Of a stretch of 64,000 nucleotides of DNA, positions 8,407 through 16,633 are shown one piece after another. The notes beneath the pieces were generated by a model. It was not told where the DNA came from and did no database searches. It saw only the letters and a list, made by a program, of their open reading frames with translations. The stretch is taken from positions 372,001 through 436,000 of the forward strand of contig NZ_FTOT01000003.1 of the NCBI RefSeq assembly GCF_900156815.1, read 5' to 3'. The position numbers and the translations under genes were made by a program. Source of the DNA: Gemmobacter megaterium. Its GTDB lineage: Bacteria; Pseudomonadota; Alphaproteobacteria; Rhodobacterales; Rhodobacteraceae. Numbering within the stretch: the first letter of the stretch is position 1; each line of letters begins with the position of its first letter.

Positions 8407-9312
8407 TCACGACGACAGACGGGGGTTGAGGATGATGCGCAGCCGGTCGCCCACAAGGTTGATGGCGATGATCACCAGAACCAGCAGCACGCCGGGAAAC
8501 ACCGCAATCCAGTACTTGCCCGACAGCATGTAGCTGTAGCCCTGCGAAATCAGCATTCCCAGCGAAGGCTCGGTCACAGGCACCCCGGCCCCCAGAAACG
8601 ACAGGGTGGATTCCAGCAGGATGGCCCCGGCGACCTGAACAGTGGCCACAACGATCAGCGGCGGAATGCAATTGGGCAGCAAATGGCGGAACAGCACCCG
8701 CCAGCGCGGCAGTTGCAGCACCGAACAGGCGGCGATGTAATCCTTGCGCGTTTCAACCAGGGCCGATCCCCGCACCGTGCGCGCATAATAGGCCCATTGC
8801 ACGATCACCAGCGCGATGATCACCTTGTCGATGCCGCGCCCGAAGGCCGACAGCAGAACCAGGGCGATAAGGATCGACGGAAACGCCAGATGCAGATCGA
8901 CGATCCGCATGACGATGGATTCGAACCGGCCTCCGATAAAGGCCGCAGCCACCCCCACCGTCGCCCCGATCGCCCCAGCGATCAGCACCGTGACAAGCCC
9001 GACCGACAACGAGATCCGCAGCCCGTACAGCATGGCCGACAACATGTCGCGCCCCTGTGCATCGGTGCCCAGCCAGGCGATCTGCCCCGACATCATCTCG
9101 CCGCCCGGTGGCAGCATGTTGTCCATGATGTCGATCTGCATCAGATCATAGGGGTTCTGCGGCGCGATCCATGGCGCAAGCACGGCGATCAGCGCGGCCA
9201 GCAACAGAACGACGATGCCTACAATGGCCGTCGGGCTTTCGATGAACTTCGCGGCCTGAATGCGCAGGATGTTCTGTTTGGGCAGGGCCGGGGTTGCGGC
9301 TGGTGTGCTCAT
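8407..9312 (-). CDS. Peptide-type ABC transporter permease (DppC-like)
   Basis: Inner-membrane permease, 301 aa. ATG 9312 overlaps the stop of the previous permease (ATGA, 9309-9312). One hydrophobic segment (about 30-50, AIVGIVVLLLAAL) precedes the periplasmic stretch AWLGTDAQGRDMLSA, which marks DppC-type subunits, then further membrane segments surround the ATPase-coupling loop (EAA-like region around VLQLPRWRVLFRHLLPN). The C-terminus NLVGDRLRIILNPR is typical. It forms the channel with the DppB-like protein. Confidence 0.93.
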   Translation of the reverse strand: MSTPAATPALPKQNILRIQAAKFIESPTAIVGIVVLLLAALIAVLAPWIAPQNPYDLMQIDIMDNMLPPGGEMMSGQIAWLGTDAQGRDMLSAMLYGLRISLSVGLVTVLIAGAIGATVGVAAAFIGGRFESIVMRIVDLHLAFPSILIALVLLSAFGRGIDKVIIALVIVQWAYYARTVRGSALVETRKDYIAACSVLQLPRWRVLFRHLLPNCIPPLIVVATVQVAGAILLESTLSFLGAGVPVTEPSLGMLISQGYSYMLSGKYWIAVFPGVLLVLVIIAINLVGDRLRIILNPRLSS

Positions 9313-10286
9313 GCGCTTTCCTCCGACAGCCGGATCCGGGGATCCAGCACCGCATACAGGATATCGACCACCAGATTGATGCCGACGAACATCACTGTGG
9401 TGAACAGCAGGTAGGTGACAACGACAGGACGATCCAGCCGGTTGATCGAGCTGATCAGCAACTCGCCCATGCCCTGATAGGCAAAGATCGTTTCCACGAC
9501 GACCGAAAAGGCCAGCAAGCCGCCGAACTCCATCCCCATGATGGTGACAACCGGGATCAGCACGTTCTTGAAAATATGGACGGAAACGATACGCCAGAAC
9601 CCCAGCCCCTTGGCGCGGGCAAAGCGGATGTAATCCTGCGACATCACCTCTCGCGTGCCGGATTCGCACACCCGGATCACCAGCGACGCCTTGTAAAGCG
9701 CAAGCGTCGTGGCAGGGAGAATCATGTGTTTCAGCCCGTCCAGCGTCAGCGACGCCAGATTGATGCCGAACACCTGAACCGTCTGGCCACGCCCACCCGA
9801 CGGCAGCACCTGCAACTGCACGGCAAAGATCAGCACCAGCATCAATCCGACCCAGAACGCAGGCAGCGAAAACCCAAGGATCGACCCGCCCATGATGGTC
9901 TTGCCTGCGAAACTGCCTGGCCGCATTCCGGCGATGATGCCCAGCGGAATACCGATGACCAGCGCCAGCACCATGGCAAAGACCGCAAGCTCCAACGTGG
10001 TCGGCAGGCGCAGGAACAGCACCTCGATCGCCGGAATGCCATAGACAAAGGATGTCCCGAGATCGCCACGCACGGCATTCCACAGGAACAGGCCGAATTG
10101 CTCGTGCAGCGGCCGGTCCAGACCCAGCCGCGCGATGGCGGCCGCACGCTCGATCTGGTCGGAATCGGGGCTGAGCAACGCATCCACCGGATTGCCCAGC
10201 ATATAGACGGCGGCAAACACCAGAACGGCCATCGCCAGCATTGTGAACAGCGCCTGGAACACCCGGCGAATCAGATAGGCAGTCAT
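9309..10286 (-). CDS. Peptide-type ABC transporter permease (DppB-like)
   Basis: Inner-membrane permease, 325 aa. The family N-terminus MTAYLIRRVFQALFTML is followed by a periplasmic domain (LGLDRPLHEQFGLFLWNAV, GDLGTSF) and five further hydrophobic segments. The coupling loop RFARAKGLGFWRIVSVHIFKN is clear, and the protein ends in VDILYAVLDPRIRL as usual for DppB. It is the first gene of the minus-strand transport operon and is divergent from its likely binding protein at 10475, with 188 bp between. Confidence 0.93.
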   Translation of the reverse strand: MTAYLIRRVFQALFTMLAMAVLVFAAVYMLGNPVDALLSPDSDQIERAAAIARLGLDRPLHEQFGLFLWNAVRGDLGTSFVYGIPAIEVLFLRLPTTLELAVFAMVLALVIGIPLGIIAGMRPGSFAGKTIMGGSILGFSLPAFWVGLMLVLIFAVQLQVLPSGGRGQTVQVFGINLASLTLDGLKHMILPATTLALYKASLVIRVCESGTREVMSQDYIRFARAKGLGFWRIVSVHIFKNVLIPVVTIMGMEFGGLLAFSVVVETIFAYQGMGELLISSINRLDRPVVVTYLLFTTVMFVGINLVVDILYAVLDPRIRLSEESA

Positions 10287-10405
10287 ATACGGCCCCCGTC
10301 GCGCCCCTGGCGCGATGCCGCAGGTATCCTATGGTCCAAGCGTGGGTCCTTCCTGTTCTGTTCGGGTCTTTCGGACTCTGCCGGGCGGATGGTCGAAAGT
10401 AATGG

Positions 10406-10442
10406 TTGAAACTCAAATTAACAGCGTTGTATCATTTGATCA
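10406..10442 (+). promoter_or_regulatory. Strong sigma-70-like promoter with overlapping operator
   Basis: -35 TTGAAA (10406-10411), 18-base spacer, -10 TATCAT (10430-10435, five of six consensus). The operator-like ATCATTTGATCA at 10431-10442 covers the -10, the position expected for a repressor. It drives the binding-protein gene starting at 10475. The 12-mer recurs at 3746-3757 and in a variant at 4987-4998. Confidence 0.65.
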
Positions 10443-10474
10443 AGGAAACACTCAACAACAGGGAAGCCATAGAA

Positions 10475-12040
10475 ATGACCTATGCAAAAAGGCTTTTGTC
10501 CTCGGCGGCGCTTGCACTCGTCCTGAGCGGCGGTGCCGTTCAGGCCGCAGATCTGACCTATGCGATCAGCGCGCCCGTGACAGCGGTCGACCCGCATTAC
10601 CAGAATGCCACGCCGAACAACGCCGCCCTCAGCAACATCTTTGAATCGCTGACGGTGATCGGCCCCGATGGCATGGTGGAGCCTTCGCTGGCCAAGGAAT
10701 GGCGCCTGATCGACGACGTGACCTGGGAATTTGATCTGGTCCCGGCCATGTTCCATGACGGCACGCCCATGACGGCTGCGGATGTAGAGTTTTCGCTGCT
10801 GCGCCCGGCGACGATCACCAACAGCCCCTCGGCCTTCACGATCTACACCCGGCCGATCAAGGAAATCCAGATCGTCGATGATCACACCATTCGGCTGATC
10901 ACCAATGCGCCGTTCCCGCAGTTCCCGCGCGACCTGACCCGCGTGGCCATCGTCAAGAAAGACCTGGTCGAAGGCGCGAGCACGCCAGAATTCAACAGTG
11001 GCAAGGCCGCCATCGGCACCGGGCCCTACAAGTTCACCGGCTATACCCCCGACGACCAACTGAACATGACCCGCTTTGACGGATACTGGGGCGACGCACC
11101 CGCGTGGGACAATGTGCGCATCCGCTTCATCACCGACGATGGTGCGCGCTCGGCTGCGCTGTTGTCCGGTTCGGTCGATGCGATCGAGAACGTACCGACC
11201 TCGGATCTGGAGCGTTTCCAGTCGAACCCCGATCTTGTCTATGAATCGGCCAAGTCGATGCGCGTGGTGTTCCTGTTCGTCGACTCGGGCCGTGATCAGG
11301 CGCCGACGATCCTGAGCCATGATGGCAAGCCGCTGGACAAGAACCCGCTCAAGGACGTGCGGGTGCGGCAAGCGATCAACCTTGCGATCAACCGCGATGC
11401 CATCCGCGACCGGCTGATGTCCGGCCTGGCATGGCCGACCAACAATATCGTCTTTGACGGCGGCGAAGGCTATATCGAGGCGCTGGACGCCCCTGCCTTC
11501 GATGCGGACAAGGCCAAGGCCCTGCTGGCAGAGGCCGGATACCCGGACGGGTTCCAGGTAACGCTGGCCACCCCGAACAACCGCCTGATCAACGACGAAC
11601 AGGTCGCACAGGGCATTGCCCAGATGTTGACCCGCGCAGGCATCCGCACGCAGGTGGATTCCATGCCCTTCACCATGGTCAATACCCGCGGCAATGGCGG
11701 TGAATTCGCCATGAGCATGATGGCTTGGGGCAATACGGCCGATGCGGCTGGCGGCATCCGCGCCATGATCGCCTGCAAGGACAAGGACAAGGGCATGGGC
11801 CCGGTCAACTGGGGCAATTACTGCAACCCCAAACTGGACGAAGTGACGATGAAGGCCATGGCCACCATGGACGAAGGCGAGCGCCGGGGCCTGATGGCCG
11901 AAGCTGCGCAGATCGTGCATGACGACATGGCCATCGTTCCGCTCTACTGGCAGGGGTCCACCTGGGCGGCACGCAAGGGCATCGACATCCTGCCGCGTGC
12001 CGACGAGCAGACCCGCCCGTCGTCGTTCGTGCCGAACTGA
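10475..12040 (+). CDS. Peptide-type ABC transporter substrate-binding protein (family 5)
   Basis: Periplasmic binding protein of the DppA/OppA family (SBP_bac_5), 521 aa. ATG 10475 is preceded by AGGGAAG at a good distance and starts a Sec signal peptide (MTYAKRLLSSAALALVLSGG, cleavage probably after AVQA, residue 24); a longer frame from 10406 covers the promoter and is rejected. Conserved parts: VDPHYQNATPN near the mature N-terminus, LAKEWRLIDDVTWEF, FHDGTPMTAADVEFS, GTGPYKF, and VRQAINLAINRDAI. It delivers substrate to the divergent permease/ATPase operon. A hairpin and then an ArgE-type gene follow on the same strand. Confidence 0.93.
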   Translation: MTYAKRLLSSAALALVLSGGAVQAADLTYAISAPVTAVDPHYQNATPNNAALSNIFESLTVIGPDGMVEPSLAKEWRLIDDVTWEFDLVPAMFHDGTPMTAADVEFSLLRPATITNSPSAFTIYTRPIKEIQIVDDHTIRLITNAPFPQFPRDLTRVAIVKKDLVEGASTPEFNSGKAAIGTGPYKFTGYTPDDQLNMTRFDGYWGDAPAWDNVRIRFITDDGARSAALLSGSVDAIENVPTSDLERFQSNPDLVYESAKSMRVVFLFVDSGRDQAPTILSHDGKPLDKNPLKDVRVRQAINLAINRDAIRDRLMSGLAWPTNNIVFDGGEGYIEALDAPAFDADKAKALLAEAGYPDGFQVTLATPNNRLINDEQVAQGIAQMLTRAGIRTQVDSMPFTMVNTRGNGGEFAMSMMAWGNTADAAGGIRAMIACKDKDKGMGPVNWGNYCNPKLDEVTMKAMATMDEGERRGLMAEAAQIVHDDMAIVPLYWQGSTWAARKGIDILPRADEQTRPSSFVPN

Positions 12041-12063
12041 CCCATCGGACATACCCAAATCCG

Positions 12064-12083
12064 CGGGCGGCTTCGGCCGCCCG
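12064..12083 (+). promoter_or_regulatory. UUCG-loop hairpin after binding-protein gene
   Basis: CGGGCGGC-TTCG-GCCGCCCG: an 8-bp stem closed by the very stable UUCG tetraloop, 23 bases after the binding-protein stop and 20 before the next gene. There is no T-run, so mRNA stabilisation or partial termination is more likely than full termination. Confidence 0.65.
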
Positions 12084-12103
12084 TTCCATGACCGGAGCCT
12101 GAA

Positions 12104-13264
12104 ATGACGCCATCTGCCCCGCTGTCCGTGACCGATCATCTTGCCCGACTGGTGGCGTTTCCCACCGTCAGCGCCGCCAGCAACCTGGAGATGGCGGCAG
12201 CCATCGAAGCCGCGGTCGCCCCCTATGGCGGGCGGTGTCGCCGCTTTGCCAATGCCGAGAGAACCAAGACGAACCTGCTTGTGACCTTTGGTCCCGAGGT
12301 GCCGGGGGGCGTGCTGTTCAGCGGCCATATGGATGTGGTCCCCTGCGCCGGACAGGACTGGACGGCCGACCCCTGGACCCTGCGCCACGTCGGTCCGCGC
12401 GTGATCGGGCGGGGCGTGACGGATATGAAGGGCTTTCTGGCCTGCTGTCTGGCTGCCATGCCGGCAATCGCAGCCGCACCGCTTACCAAGCCCGTGCATT
12501 TCGCGTTTTCTTACGACGAGGAAGTGGGCTGTACCGGCGTCCCGCCCATGGCCGACTGGATCGGCGCCAGCGCGATGCGCCCCCGGCTGGCCGTGATCGG
12601 CGAGCCCAGCAACATGGACCTGATCACGGCCCACAAGGGCGGCATGATCGGATGGGCGCATGTCAAAGGCGTGCCCGGCCATTCCTCGCAACCAGACAAA
12701 TATGTCAACGCGGTCATGGTCGCTGCCGAACTGGTGGCCGAGATCAACCGCATCCGCGACGATATGAAAACGGGCCCGCAACTGGACCTGTTCGATCCGC
12801 CCTTTTCGACGATTCAGGTCAACCAGATCAACGGGGGCCTGCACGGCAATATCGTGGCCGAGGATTGCGCCTTTTTCTGGGAAATGCGCGTGGTGCCGGG
12901 AACCGATGATCGGGCGGTGTTCGACCGCTTTGCCCGCTATGCGTCCGATGTGCTGGAACCCGCGATGAAACGGGTTTCCGAAACGGCGGGCATTCGCTTT
13001 GACGTGATGGCACGCATTCCGCTGCTGGCGCCGACCGGCGACGCGGCGCTGGAGGCCGAACTTCTGACGCTGCTGGACCAGAGCGCACCGCGCGGCGTTT
13101 CCTATGGCACAGAGGCCGGACATTTCGCCGTTGCGGGGATTCCGGCTGTCGTTTGCGGCCCTGGGGATATTGCCGATGCCCACCAGCCTGATGAAAGCAT
13201 CGCCGTCAGCCAGCTTGACGCCTGCGTCACCTTTCTGGAAAGGCTCGTGGCGACCTGCCGCTAG
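12104..13264 (+). CDS. argE: ArgE-type M20 deacylase, paralogue of the gene at 3801
   Basis: Second ArgE-branch M20 hydrolase, 386 aa, about the family's normal length. Motifs: SGHMDVVPC (His75, Asp77), TDMKGFLACC (Asp107; the usual Lys is present here, unlike the 3801 copy), SYDEEVGCTG (Glu139/140), GEPSNM, PGHSSQPD and a C-terminal His in ADAHQPDE. Long stretches match the 3801 product almost residue for residue. It follows the binding protein on the same strand after a hairpin, suggesting that the imported compound is the N-acyl substrate. N-acetylornithine deacetylation remains only the default guess. Confidence 0.9.
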   Translation: MTPSAPLSVTDHLARLVAFPTVSAASNLEMAAAIEAAVAPYGGRCRRFANAERTKTNLLVTFGPEVPGGVLFSGHMDVVPCAGQDWTADPWTLRHVGPRVIGRGVTDMKGFLACCLAAMPAIAAAPLTKPVHFAFSYDEEVGCTGVPPMADWIGASAMRPRLAVIGEPSNMDLITAHKGGMIGWAHVKGVPGHSSQPDKYVNAVMVAAELVAEINRIRDDMKTGPQLDLFDPPFSTIQVNQINGGLHGNIVAEDCAFFWEMRVVPGTDDRAVFDRFARYASDVLEPAMKRVSETAGIRFDVMARIPLLAPTGDAALEAELLTLLDQSAPRGVSYGTEAGHFAVAGIPAVVCGPGDIADAHQPDESIAVSQLDACVTFLERLVATCR

Positions 13265-13284
13265 TACCTGCCACCCTGTCATTG

Positions 13285-13310
13285 CGCCCCCCCCCGCATC
13301 GGGGGGGGCG
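13285..13310. terminator. Strong hairpin between convergent genes
   Basis: CGCCCCCCCC and GGGGGGGGCG form a 10-bp perfect stem around a CGCATC loop. It lies between the plus-strand deacylase stop and the minus-strand FAD oxidase stop, so it is suited to block both transcripts. Confidence 0.7.
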
Positions 13311-13316
13311 TCCGCC

Positions 13317-14645
13317 TCAGAACTCCGCCACCTTGCCCCAGGCCGCGCTGGCAAAGCGCGACAGACGGTAATCGGCCATGTCGACAAAGCCGGGGCGCCC
13401 TGTCACCAGATCCGCGATCATCAACCCGGCGCCGGGGCCGATGCCGAACCCATGGCCGCTGAACCCCGCCGCAAGGACAAAACCGGGGAGTGCGGGTATT
13501 TCACCGATCACCGGCACCCCGTCCGGCGTGCTGTCGATATACCCGGCCCAGGCGGCCTCTAACCTGCGCTCCGCCAATGCAGGCAACAGTTTGCGCACAC
13601 GGCGCAGGGTGTCGTCGATGATCGCCTGCGACGGGCGCGGGTCCAGGATGCGGGCGCGTTCCATCGGCGTTGGCTGATCCAGCGCCCAGCGGCGGCGGCG
13701 TTCATGCCCCCACCCCAGCGCCTGCAACCCGCCGGGCGTGACGGCCTTGCGCCGCTTGAAGAACATCGGCAGGAAATGCCGACCATAGCGCAGGGTCTGG
13801 AATGTCGGGTCCATCTGGCCCCGCCCGCTGATCGCCACGGTATATCCACCATTGGTGCGCCGGGTTACGGCCGCCTCTGGCGTATAGAGCGCATCAGGCA
13901 CCGGCGCGGCGTCACCGGGCGCCAGCGACAGGATGGAGGACCGCATCGACGCCTGCGGAAAGCTGATCCCCAACTGGCGACAGAAGGACGAGGCCCAGGC
14001 CCCCCCCGCCATCACCACCTGCGCGGTGCGGATCACCCCCTTTTCGGTGATCACGCCGCTGACCCTGCCCGCCGAGGTTTCGATCCCGCGCGCGGCGCAC
14101 ATCTGCACCACCGTGCCGCCGAACTTCTGAACACCCTGCGCGATGACCGGACAGGCGCGCGAGGGGTCGGCGGTGCCATCGGTCGGCGACCAGACACCAC
14201 CTTGCCAGCGCCGCCCAGTGGCCGCCGCCCGCGCCTCCAGTTCAGCACCCGAAAGCATGTGGGTTTCCACCCCCTGACCGATGGCGAACCGCCGCCATTC
14301 GGCCCAACTGTCCAGTTGGGCCTGATCGTCGGACAGATAGGTCAGCCCACAGCGACGAAAGCCGACATCCGCGCCGATGTCCGCGGCCATCGCCTCCCAC
14401 AGGTCAAGGCTGCGGGTCGCAACCGGCAATTCGCGCGCATCGCGGTTCTGCTGACGGCACCATCCCCAGTTGCGGCTGGATTGTTCCGCACCGATCCGGC
14501 CTTTCTCCAGCAGCACCACCCGCACACCACGCTGCGCCAGATAATAGGCCGCGCAGGTGCCGATGATGCCGCCCCCGATGACGACAACCTCCGCCTCGGG
14601 CGGAAGATCGCCGGGGGTGTCAATGCTCAGAAGTGGCGCGCCCAT
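13317..14645 (-). CDS. FAD-dependent amine/amino-acid oxidase (DAO family)
   Basis: FAD oxidoreductase of the DAO/sarcosine oxidase-beta type, 442 aa. The Rossmann motif VVVIGGGIIGTC lies at 20-31 and its partner acid is Glu47 in VVLLEKG. The segment SSRNWGWCRQQNRD (about 56-70) is characteristic of a subgroup of DAO-family enzymes and includes flavin contacts. The C-terminus has the second FAD element (AAGFSGHGFGIGPGAG). It ends the minus-strand operon that starts with the XRE/cupin regulator at 18576, 22 bp after the tandem-GNAT gene. It likely oxidises an N-substituted or D-amino acid; the substrate cannot be read from the sequence. Confidence 0.88.
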   Translation of the reverse strand: MGAPLLSIDTPGDLPPEAEVVVIGGGIIGTCAAYYLAQRGVRVVLLEKGRIGAEQSSRNWGWCRQQNRDARELPVATRSLDLWEAMAADIGADVGFRRCGLTYLSDDQAQLDSWAEWRRFAIGQGVETHMLSGAELEARAAATGRRWQGGVWSPTDGTADPSRACPVIAQGVQKFGGTVVQMCAARGIETSAGRVSGVITEKGVIRTAQVVMAGGAWASSFCRQLGISFPQASMRSSILSLAPGDAAPVPDALYTPEAAVTRRTNGGYTVAISGRGQMDPTFQTLRYGRHFLPMFFKRRKAVTPGGLQALGWGHERRRRWALDQPTPMERARILDPRPSQAIIDDTLRRVRKLLPALAERRLEAAWAGYIDSTPDGVPVIGEIPALPGFVLAAGFSGHGFGIGPGAGLMIADLVTGRPGFVDMADYRLSRFASAAWGKVAEF

Positions 14646-14667
14646 AAGGGTGTCTCCGGCTAGGGGG

Positions 14668-15519
14668 TCAGCACAGGGCCTGGCTGGCCAGCGTATAGGT
14701 TTCGGCCCCCGACGGTGCAGGGCATCGGGTGGCGCCGGGTCGGGTCATCGCCACGCCGCCGCCAACAGGCAGCAGACCTGCGGCCTGCACAAGGTCGGCA
14801 TGGCGGGCGCCTGCCGCGCTCAGATCCACCCGCAGAAAGCGCCCGGCATGACGGGCGATGGCCGCACGCATCAACAGATCTGCCGCATCGTCATCCCGCG
14901 CGGCAAGCGGCCCCATCAGATCGCCCCGACCAAAGGCCCGGCAGGCAACGAACCCTCGCAACCCACTGCCCGCGCGCAGCACAAAGACCGGCCCTTCGGC
15001 CATCAACCGCCCCAACAACACGCTGCGATCCATGCCGGTTGCGTCACGATCCAGCGCACAGATTTCCGGCAGATCGTCACCACGGGCAAGAACCGGGCCG
15101 TCCGGCGCGGGCAGCCCGATGGCCATGCCCTGAAACTGCCGGATCCGGCCTGTGGGGACAAAACCCAGCTTGGCATACAGCGGCTGACCGCTTTCCGTTG
15201 CGACCAGACGACATTCCCTGTCGCCGGCCTCGGCCACCAGTGCCTCCATCAGCTTGCGGCCCAGACCATGGCCGCGCATCGTGTCATCCACGATGATCAT
15301 GTTGCAGGTCGCCGCATCGGTGCCATAGGGGGTCAGCACGGCGGTGCCGACCAGCCGGTCGCCTGCCAGAATGCCGAACCCTGGACCCATCGCCAGCAAG
15401 AAGGCCCACTCCTCGCGCCGATGCGGCCAGCTTTCCTGCGCAGACAGACGCTGCGCGGCGTCGAGATGGGTGGCATCAAGCCGGATCAGGGCGATTTCGG
15501 GCAAGGCGACGGTGGGCAT
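14668..15519 (-). CDS. Tandem GNAT-domain acetyltransferase
   Basis: 283 aa with two GNAT folds. The first (about 10-135) has the acetyl-CoA pyrophosphate loop in MRGHGLGRKLMEALV and the downstream LYAKLGFVPTG. The second (about 140-270) is degenerate in the CoA loop (AARDDDAADLLMRAA). ATG 15519 is fixed by AGGAG five bases upstream; a longer upstream frame lacks a site. It resembles the protein at 42930 in architecture and in the C-terminus (SQALC against SQALN). It would acetylate a small amine or amino acid, perhaps detoxifying an intermediate of the flanking FAD oxidases. There is a 139-bp gap to the reductase gene upstream. Confidence 0.82.
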   Translation of the reverse strand: MPTVALPEIALIRLDATHLDAAQRLSAQESWPHRREEWAFLLAMGPGFGILAGDRLVGTAVLTPYGTDAATCNMIIVDDTMRGHGLGRKLMEALVAEAGDRECRLVATESGQPLYAKLGFVPTGRIRQFQGMAIGLPAPDGPVLARGDDLPEICALDRDATGMDRSVLLGRLMAEGPVFVLRAGSGLRGFVACRAFGRGDLMGPLAARDDDAADLLMRAAIARHAGRFLRVDLSAAGARHADLVQAAGLLPVGGGVAMTRPGATRCPAPSGAETYTLASQALC

Positions 15520-15658
15520 GGCAACTCCTGCGGTCTTGGCCCAGGATAGCGCCGTGTCGCGGTGGTTCGGCGCCAAACCCGGTACCAGCCCGAAAGATTC
15601 TGCCAAAATCGCCCCCCCGCCCGGCGCAACCTGCCGTCCTGTGGGCCTGACGGCGGCC

Positions 15659-16585
15659 TCAGTATCCGCGCGCCGGATCCACCAGGCCCTTGGGGTCCAG
15701 CCCGGCCAGATGCAGACGCATGTTGGCAACCGTCGCCTCGGCGGCGCTGTCGGCCCGCGTATGTCCTGCGACATGCGGGGTCAGGATCACCTTGGGGTGG
15801 GACCAGAGCGGATGGTCCGCCGGCAGCGGCTCGGGCACCGTCACATCGACGAACGCGGCATCCAGATGTCCACTGTCCAGCGCCGCCAGCAAGGCATCCT
15901 GATCCATATGCGCGCCGCGCCCGATCTGCACCAATGCGGCACCTTTGGGCAGTCGGGCGAACAGATCGGCGTTCAGGATCCCCTTGGTCTCCGGGGTCAG
16001 CGGCAGCAGGCAGATCAGAATATCGGTCTGGGCCAACATCTGTGCCAGACCATCGGCGCCATGATGACAGTGCACGCCCTCGATCTCTTTGGGGGACCGG
16101 CTCCAGCCCGACAACTGGAATCCAAAGGGCCGCAGCGCCTCTAGCGAGGCAAGGCCAAGTTCCCCCAGCCCCAGAACCCCGACACGCCGCTGGTCGGCCC
16201 ACTGGAACGGCAGATTCTTCCATTCGCCGCGCCGCTGCTGGTCGATATAGGCAGGCAGACGCCGATGCAGGGCCAGAACGCTCATCACCACATAGTCGCG
16301 CATCAGGGTGGTCAGCCCGCTTTCCACCATACGCACCAGCCGGGCCTTGGGGGGGATGGGCTTGCCCACGACCTGATCAATACCCGCCCCGACCGAAAAG
16401 ATCAGTTCCAGATTGGGATAGAGGGTTTCAAGCTGGTCGGGAAAGCTCCAGGTCATCAGATAGCGCACATCCAGCGGGTCCACCGCTGCGGCATCGCTGA
16501 CAAAGGGAACCTCGGGCAGATCACGCTCGAAATGGCGGCGGAACACCTCGACCCGTTCGGGAAAGGAAAGCATCAGGAAGGTCAT
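15659..16585 (-). CDS. GhrA-like glyoxylate/hydroxypyruvate reductase
   Basis: D-isomer-specific 2-hydroxyacid dehydrogenase of the GhrA type, 308 aa, reducing glyoxylate or hydroxypyruvate with NAD(P)H. It shows the nucleotide motif GVLGLGELG (136-144), SRSPKEIEG after beta-B (suggesting NADPH use), the catalytic Arg in QIGRGAHMD and the catalytic His in TPHVAGHT near residue 279. Lying between two FAD-oxidase genes in one operon, it may reduce glyoxylate produced by oxidative cleavage of an N-carboxymethyl compound; that is inference. Confidence 0.88.
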   Translation of the reverse strand: MTFLMLSFPERVEVFRRHFERDLPEVPFVSDAAAVDPLDVRYLMTWSFPDQLETLYPNLELIFSVGAGIDQVVGKPIPPKARLVRMVESGLTTLMRDYVVMSVLALHRRLPAYIDQQRRGEWKNLPFQWADQRRVGVLGLGELGLASLEALRPFGFQLSGWSRSPKEIEGVHCHHGADGLAQMLAQTDILICLLPLTPETKGILNADLFARLPKGAALVQIGRGAHMDQDALLAALDSGHLDAAFVDVTVPEPLPADHPLWSHPKVILTPHVAGHTRADSAAEATVANMRLHLAGLDPKGLVDPARGY

Positions 16586-16633
16586 GGCAGATCCTGTGGT
16601 AAGGCACCGCGCGGACCGCGCGGCGCGAGGGGG

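Noticed and set aside
8407-10416. Possible single fused DppB-DppC permease of 669 codons
   Set aside because: The upstream half of that frame is out of frame with the real DppB-like sequence; the two permeases are separate genes overlapping by ATGA at 9309-9312.
10418-13387. Very long open frame (989 codons) on the minus strand across the binding-protein and ArgE-type genes
   Set aside because: It is antisense to two well-supported genes and its translation has no recognisable domain; long antisense frames are expected at this GC content.
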